From: Chrysemys picta bellii
Lineage: Eukaryota; Chordata; Testudines; Emydidae
Reading direction: 5' to 3'
DNA: 64,000 bases
Assembly (NCBI RefSeq): GCF_011386835.1
Contig: NC_088791.1
Span: forward strand, 25,084,998-25,148,997
Under the pieces are notes generated by a model. The model was not told the DNA's origin. It saw only the letters and a program-made list of their open reading frames with translations, and did no database searches. Each line of letters begins with the position of its first letter. Position 1 is the stretch's first letter. The position numbers and the translations under genes were made by a program. Positions 58,165 through 64,000 of this stretch are shown here, in pieces.

Positions 58165-58560
58165 GGATGTTTTGTTCCAATTATCAGGAACAAGGGGAGC
58201 TAACAAGCAGATGTCATGAAATGTGTAAGTTGTGTATTTTAGTTGTCTGTTTTAGCCTATAAAAGTCAGGGTACTTTGCCTTAATTGTTTGTTCGGTGAA
58301 GGGATAGCAGAAATTCCTGTTGCTGACTGAGCCATTCCTTGTCACAGAGAACTCGTGTGTTAGCGTACTGTAACCAAGGAGCCAGGGTACTGGGACTGTC
58401 TTTTGATGGCAATAAAACTGGCCAAGTGCCTTTGTCACTGAACTGTGCCTGTTGTCTTACTTTATGAGTAACCTCGCAGTCTGCTGAACGAGTGGACTGC
58501 CTTATCTGCTCCAAGGACAGAAGCAGTGGGAACCTGAACAGCATTACTCAGGCAACGACA
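58165..58560 (+). mobile_element. Possible solitary LTR (endogenous retrovirus type)
   Basis: The segment has promoter-like and poly(A)-like signals at LTR spacing: CCTATAAAAGTC at about 58257, then GGCAATAAAACTGGCC at about 58409, then a GT/T-rich stretch (GTGCCTGTTGTCTTACTTTA). The region between reads like an R segment. No internal retroviral genes, primer-binding site or matching second LTR are found. Exact ends and a target duplication could not be fixed, so the call is tentative. Confidence 0.35.
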
Positions 58561-60099
58561 CTCCAGCCTTCAGCACATAACACTGGGTAATACTATCAAT
58601 GTCTGCTAAGCTAACTATCTGCACAGAGCTGGACAGCACACTGACAGGACACAAACGGAAGCCAGCTGACAACTCTTCACTCTAGTTCAGAGAGGGAGAG
58701 TTACTATCAGAGTTAGAATTCCAGAACTGAGCTCCGGGATAGTATACCTAATTTCTGCTATGACTAGCACTGTTGCAGAGGTCTTTTGACTTAGCCAACA
58801 AAATTTGACTATTTAACTTGAGAATTCTATTCTGTGTTTGAATGATGAGAAACCAGTTAGGTCTAGTCAGATTAATTGCATTTGTCAAATAGTGAAGTGA
58901 CTTGCGCCCCATTTAGTTGTGCTATAGAAGAAAGGGAAAGCAAAAGATTCATTTAATTTACTACTACACCTCCAGTGGCTTTGTTTGGGATTTTTATTTG
59001 GTTGGGAGACAGTTAATCCCTGATAAAATTAACTTTCATTATCAAAAAGATTAAGCTGAATGCTTGTAAATAATTTCTAAAGACTGAACCAACAAAAAAA
59101 GGGGGGAGGGGAGTGTAGCAGAAGTAATTACAGTTATCCCTTCTAAATAAAAAAAAATAGGTCAAATGAAGTAGGTCAAATGAGCTATACCAAGGGAAGA
59201 GTTCAGTCCTTGGTTGTTAGCAGATCTTGTAAGTAAACATGTATTTTATCTAGAAAATCCTTCCTGTAAAATAAAAGCTCTTTATATTAATCTCCTTTAT
59301 GATGCTAACAAATTGATAATTTATAGCGGAAGAAAAGGGTGACCAAAATTTGACGGTATTTTTATTATTCAGTGAACTGAGGTGTCTGTTCTGAAGATTG
59401 TTCTGTAGCAGTTTCAACCTCACCCAAAGGTTGAAAAGGAAGAGAAAAATCCAATTTGTGATTGCTCTCCCTGAAGGATCCCCAGTTACTGATAGCATGA
59501 GATATAGCATTGCTGACAGCACAGCTATAGCAGAGACCATGGGCTTTTCTACTATAAAACCCACTTTGCAGCAGTTTCAAACTGCATCGGGCTGAAACTT
59601 GAAAAATTGTCAGTTCAAATGCAAGAATGGTTTAAATCATTTAAGTCCTTTGCAGTTAAGGAAGGGCAAATCAAAATAACTGGACATTTCTAGTGTGGGT
59701 TTTTTTGGGAAGCACTTTAAGGAATACATTTTTATGAAATAGGATCACATATTGATCTCACTTACAACTACATTAAACCAGTGTAAATAAAGTTACATCT
59801 TGCACATGTGTCACAGACACAAGGGCGCAGATTTTTAAAGGTATTTAGGCTCCTGGGAATTAGACATCTAAATACATTTAAAAAACTAGATCTAAATGTT
59901 TAAATAATGATTTGTCAGAGTGCTAACAAAAAAGTATCAAACAGACTCCAAATGTTTTTATTTGCCTTTTATCATTGACTTCTACAGTTACGCTCTAAAT
60001 TCTCACTGCTGTAAATGAGATCAGAATCTGGTCTTCAGTCCTTAGAACAATTTACAATCTTTAAAATCTTACCATCCTTTATGAAGTTAGATATTAACT
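58561..60099. other. Intergenic stretch, mostly unrecognised
   Basis: AT-rich DNA. A diverged piece of the short palindromic repeat family lies near 59822-59885 (CAGATTTTTAAAGGTATTTAGG). No exon is seen. Confidence 0.5.
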
Positions 60100-61250
60100 T
60101 GGATACCCTCGGTGTTGAAATAGTCTAGCCTATAACTCTGTCATCAAAAGCCATAAACAACCTGGATTCTAAAGGATTTAGTTCTATTGAGACAGAACAA
60201 TTAACCCTTCCGACATTAAGGGTGTGCAGGTTAGCTTTCCATAGAAAAAAAGAGACTTGGGGGAAGAAAACTGTAAAATTGATTCAGATGAAAATCAGAT
60301 TTTGGTGTAAAAACTTGGGATGACGTTTGAGAGTGACCTTATCATTATGAACTACTACATAAAGGGGGTTCTGACATCAAAGGCTGATCTCCCTTATACT
60401 TCAGGATGAAGTTATAACTACCATGATGGAGGTCTTCAATAGGAGATATAGGGAACAAGTTGCTAGGCGTTCAAGAGGGGATCCCATTACACATGTTAAC
60501 AATATACTGAGGTCCTGAGGAGGGGCACCGAGATTGAGGAAAAATTAGGTGCCAGACCCTTAAGAAATGTTGCAAATGCTGGGTGAGGAAAAATGATACG
60601 GCCCTGATTCGGATGGTGTGATTCAAGATTGCAGCTAAATGTACCCTCTGGGAGCTATTGGAGAGGCCTGATCATGTACTAGCCCTGAAACAGTCCAAAA
60701 TAACAGAAATTGGGGCATCTATGGATAGCAGGTGATACTGAAAAAACCTCTTTCGCCTTACTTTATAATTCAGTCTAGTAAAGTTTTTTCTGCTATGAAT
60801 CAGAATGTTTTGAACTTGAGCTGCACAGCTCCTGTCAGGAGCAATTATCCAGAAAACAACCAAACCGTCAGATGTAATGTTGTTGGATCCAGGTGCAGGA
60901 TCTCACTGAAGTTTTGAGATTACATTAGGTAGAGCTGATAGAGTGATTGCAGGTTTTGAATACAGAAGCAGAACAGAGTACAAAAATTGTCTGACCTACA
61001 CTGGTGCTATTAAGATAATGACATCTGCCTCCTGTCTGTTTTTCTCAGGACCTTCAGTGTTAATGGAATGGCATATATTAGTCATGGAGTCCAATGAATG
61101 AGAAAAACAACTGACAGGGAGCCTGGACTCAAACCCTCTCTGGAACAAATATTTAACATTTCTTGTTTTGATCAGTGGCATATATACTGATCCTGGGGAA
61201 TCCTCATCAGCAGAAAATCTTATGCAAGACGGATCCTTGAGTGAACACAT
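60100..61250 (-). mobile_element. DIRS-like retrotransposon fragment: RNase H and tyrosine recombinase
   Basis: On the minus strand, starting near 61200, the frame GFPRISIYATDQNKKC matches the RNase H block W.GTP.VDLFAT..N.KC. It is followed near 61010 by ADVIILIAPV, the V.LIAP.WP end of that domain. Then come SRKNFTRLNYKVRRKRF near 60830 and SGLSNSSQRVHLAAI near 60640, the N-terminal core-binding part of the recombinase. Near 60220 is LHTLNVGRVNCSVSIEL, matching the LHTLDVRRA block. Frameshifts and stops are frequent. This fragment retains the part missing from the element at 38058-42625. Confidence 0.7.
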
Positions 61251-61299
61251 TTATGCTAGAATTCTATGCTGCACAGGGAAACATGAGTGTGAGAAGCTA

Positions 61300-62305
61300 C
61301 TCCTATCTCCTTCTGTACAAACTACAATCTCAGCCTGTCTCTCTGATGACATCTTGTGAATGTCTACCCATGAATTCAAGCTCAAAATGGTTAAAACGGA
61401 GCTCTTCACCTTCCTTCTCTCCAATTCTTCCCACTACCTGCTTTCTCAATCACAATGGACACCACCATTCTATCTATCCCTCAAGTCCATAAGATGGGTG
61501 TCATCTTTGATACAGATCTCCTTTCTAAAGCCTCACACCTAGGCTATGTCTAAAGCCTTTCAGATTCTTTCTGCATAACATCTCTAAGATACAGCCTTTC
61601 CTATTCATTCACACCGCTAAAACTCTCATCCAGGCTCTTATCTCATGTCTCAATTACTGCAACATCCTTTTCTCTGGCCTAAATAAATGCAATCTTGCCA
61701 CACTCATATCCATGCAAAATGCTGCTGCAAAGATAATTTTCCTAGCTCTTCACTTTGAACATCACCCTTCTTTTTGCATCGCTTCACTGGCTCCCTCTTC
61801 TTTATTGTATCAACATAAGCTGCATATATTCACCTTCAAGACCTATTCTCAGCCTCCCTTATCTCTTATTCAGTAAGGAAAGGTTTACTTACGCCTCTAA
61901 TCGGCCCATGATGTCAGCCTCCATCGCTCACTTGCAAAATTTTAAAATAAGCACCTTTGTGCTTTCTCCCACACTAGCCCTCATGCTTGGGAGAAGCACC
62001 CCATAAACATCAACAAAAACTCATTATCCTTCAAAATCTCCTTTGCTGTGATGCCTATAAAAAACTTGACAACAATTAGGCTGCCGGTGTGCTGAGATCA
62101 CTGCCTATTATTCTGATCAATATTGTTTCATTGATTCCTTGTACTCTCCCATCAGTATGTCTGTATCCATCTGTTGTCTCTTGTCTCATAGTTAGATTCT
62201 AAGAGCTTTGTTTCAGGGACCAGCTTTTGTTCTGTGTTTGTACAGCACCTAGCACAACAGGGTTCTAGGTCTATCACTGGGGCTCCATGGCACTATAATA
62301 AATAA
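61300..62305 (+). mobile_element. L2-like LINE, ORF2 C-terminal third plus 3' end
   Basis: Translation with frame changes gives SVQTTISACLSDD and KLKMVKTELFTFLLSN (family: WM..N.LKLN..KTE.L), then SLKSIRWVSSLIQ (VK.LGV..D), CLNYCN-like residues, MQNAAAKIIF, IASLAPSSLLYQHKL and a 3' UTR. The 3' UTR has TGTCTCATAGTTAGATTCTA, AGAGCTTTGTTTCAGGGACC, TGTTCTGTGTTTGTACAGCA, CCTAGCACAACAGGGTTCTA and ATAATAAATAATGAG. It is the longest of the L2-like copies here and inactive. It directly abuts the DIRS-like fragment. Confidence 0.75.
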
Positions 62306-63289
62306 TGAGAAATGTGTAAGTCAAGATGCCATGTGTGGTGCACAGTCAGTGCTGGGGCATCAGTGGAACCCAATTCTGGCTGGTGACTGGCCTTCAATTG
62401 TGAAGCATGATACAAGACGAAACTATGACGACTATGGAGGGAATGTGCTTAATCTCCTCTTTGGAGTGATGCTCCTGCTCCTCTCACACATGGTTGGAGA
62501 CTGGATCAAGGAGACCTTCTTTGCCCTTCAAGCCTCAGCTACTGACAACTGGGGTTAGTTTAGTGGAGGAAGCAGTTCTAACACGTGGGGTAGAGTACAT
62601 CTCACTGGGGCACTGCTGAAGTGTGGCAGTTTAGAGGAATAGTCCTTATGAAGCTCTCTAACAGTCATTTTAACTGTGCATCTCTCGCCTTCTGTGTTCA
62701 CTTTAAAAAATGAGCAGCCAATAGAACAGCAGTCTGGAATCCACCCTTCTCCCTGATGAAAAGACACTCAGAGTGCCTGTTAAAAAAAAGGAAAGATTTA
62801 AAGCCTAAGGATTTTGCTTTTGTAAACATCTCGGTGTTGATGTTAAAATTGTATTTTTGTATAACTGGTTGGGAATTTTCCAACAGAACCATTTTCTCAT
62901 CAGAAAATGTTGATTTGATTAACCTGAAATATTTCATGGGAACATATTGATCTAATCAATTTTTTTGATTAAAAATAATCTAAGTGCTTCATTTCAACAA
63001 GTTTGAACTGGTTGTTGACTACCATTTTGACTTTTATGTTACATAGTATCTATTGCATTACATTATATTGCAGTGTACTATAGAAGTCAAAATGACATCT
63101 ACATACATTTAAAAATCTAGATCTCAGAATCTACCCCACACCGTTCCAGGAAGTGGACATGCCCCTGTGGCCCTGGGTTGGGGGGGAAGGGGCATGTGGC
63201 TCTTTGTGCTTACTTAGCAGGAGCAGCACGCAATCTCTAATTCTAGAAATAGGATTATAGAGAAGCAGACGCACACTCCCTGAATTCTG
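62306..63289. other. Intergenic stretch, nothing recognised
   Basis: AT-rich DNA with short frames only. Confidence 0.5.
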
Positions 63290-63485
63290 TCTCACAGCCA
63301 TGGGAGGTCAGAAGGAACTGCCTGCTCTGCGCTTTATGTCCTTGGGTAAGGGGCACAAGGATGTGCAGTGCATAGGTGCAGGCCCAATGGACACTGCTGA
63401 CCTGAAGAATCAAATTTCACACACATGGGGTGCATGTGCACTAGAAATGGGATCCATGTGGACAAGTAATTCAAAGAAGAATTAA
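63290..63485. repeat. Possible DIRS-like terminal repeat, solitary
   Basis: CCAATGGACACTGCTGACCT, GAAGAATCAAATTTCACACA, GGTGCATGTGCACTAGAAAT and ACAAGTAATTCAAAGAAGAA line up with the terminal repeats of the DIRS-like element (for example GTACTGAAAAATCTC-like and ATTACTCGAAGAAGAA at 42585-42602). No internal DIRS sequence is attached. Confidence 0.45.
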
Positions 63486-64000
63486 GGTTGTGGGTGCTCA
63501 ATGCTGCCCTATGCTACCCGTTAGTGAAATGAATCAAATAAGAGGTAACCCTTATGTCTGGAATCTTCATTTCCAATTGCAAAGCTCTTTGTTGGTAAAA
63601 TAAGCCACTTTGCATGAACAAAAACTATCTTGAGTACATTTTTCTGTTCCTTTTCCATGGTTAAGAGGTGTATTATTGACAACTGCAGTTCACAAGCCAC
63701 CTCAAATGTTTAACTTGAATTCTTGCTTTAGCTCCCTTTTCCTAAGGAGGACACTCCTAATTCCAATAGAATAAGCGTTATCTGATCCTTTGCAGCATCA
63801 CAAAACTGGATTTAGGTCAAAGGAAGCAAATAAATTCAATAGAAATATGGTGGAGTTACAAGAAACACAGATCACTGCGCAGTTTTATACCATCAGCCAC
63901 AGAATGCTTTATTCCAAGCCTCCTCACACTTTCAGTTACAAAACATGTGGCAAAAAACAACAGTTAACACACAAGATCCGCCATGTTTCTACTTACCTCT
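63486..64000. other. Intergenic stretch, nothing recognised
   Basis: AT-rich DNA to the end of the window without recognisable features. Confidence 0.5.

Overview
ORGANISM. The window is vertebrate nuclear DNA, most probably from a turtle. It carries two 3'-terminal coding exons of MAGI2, and its repeats are typical of reptile genomes: CR1 3' ends, a tRNA-derived SINE of the tortoise Cry type joined to a conserved tail, old MIR copies, Penelope-like elements (PLEs) with a GIY-YIG tail, DIRS-like tyrosine-recombinase retrotransposons, and hairpin-rich DNA-transposon MITEs. The Cry-type SINE is the best clade marker; these assignments come from memory of the families, not from a search. LAYOUT. 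1-9431 is intron (or upstream gene body) of MAGI2. 9432-9570 is the penultimate coding exon seen here, covering the second half of the last PDZ domain. 9571-30999 is a 21.4 kb intron. 31000-31802 is the terminal coding exon with the stop codon. About 2 kb of 3' UTR follows, ending near AATAAA signals at 33823 and 33912. From there to 64000 I see no host coding exon; the DNA is intergenic and repeat-rich. REPEATS. The first intron part holds two PIF/Harbinger-like MITEs with TAA/TTA target duplications (1110-1406, 2543-2839) and a GC-rich hAT-like MITE with a C-rich internal minisatellite (7589-8574). The last intron holds two hAT-like MITEs with 8-bp duplications (12485-13213, 17453-18147), the tRNA SINE (17028-17220), CR1 ends, an inverted LINE end (18370-18690), a MIR, a 289-bp palindrome (21052-21340) and a PLE/CR1 pair (24290-25041). 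Downstream, a degenerate DIRS-like element on the minus strand (38058-42625) has inverted termini and a nested PLE 3' end (41208-41656). Further on are L2-like LINE fragments, one split by a TA-flanked pogo/Tigger-like MITE (49886-50100) and another next to a minus-strand PLE (51593-52085), a head-to-head PLE fragment (56560-56755), a possible solitary LTR (about 58165-58560), a second DIRS fragment (60100-61250) and a possible DIRS terminus (63290-63485). HOW IT WORKS TOGETHER. The only host gene seen is MAGI2 on the plus strand, a membrane-associated synaptic and junctional scaffold. Everything else is mobile-element sediment. The most interesting signal is a hammerhead-ribozyme-like motif kept in PLE copies of two different families, with the helix-II pairing preserved although its sequence differs.
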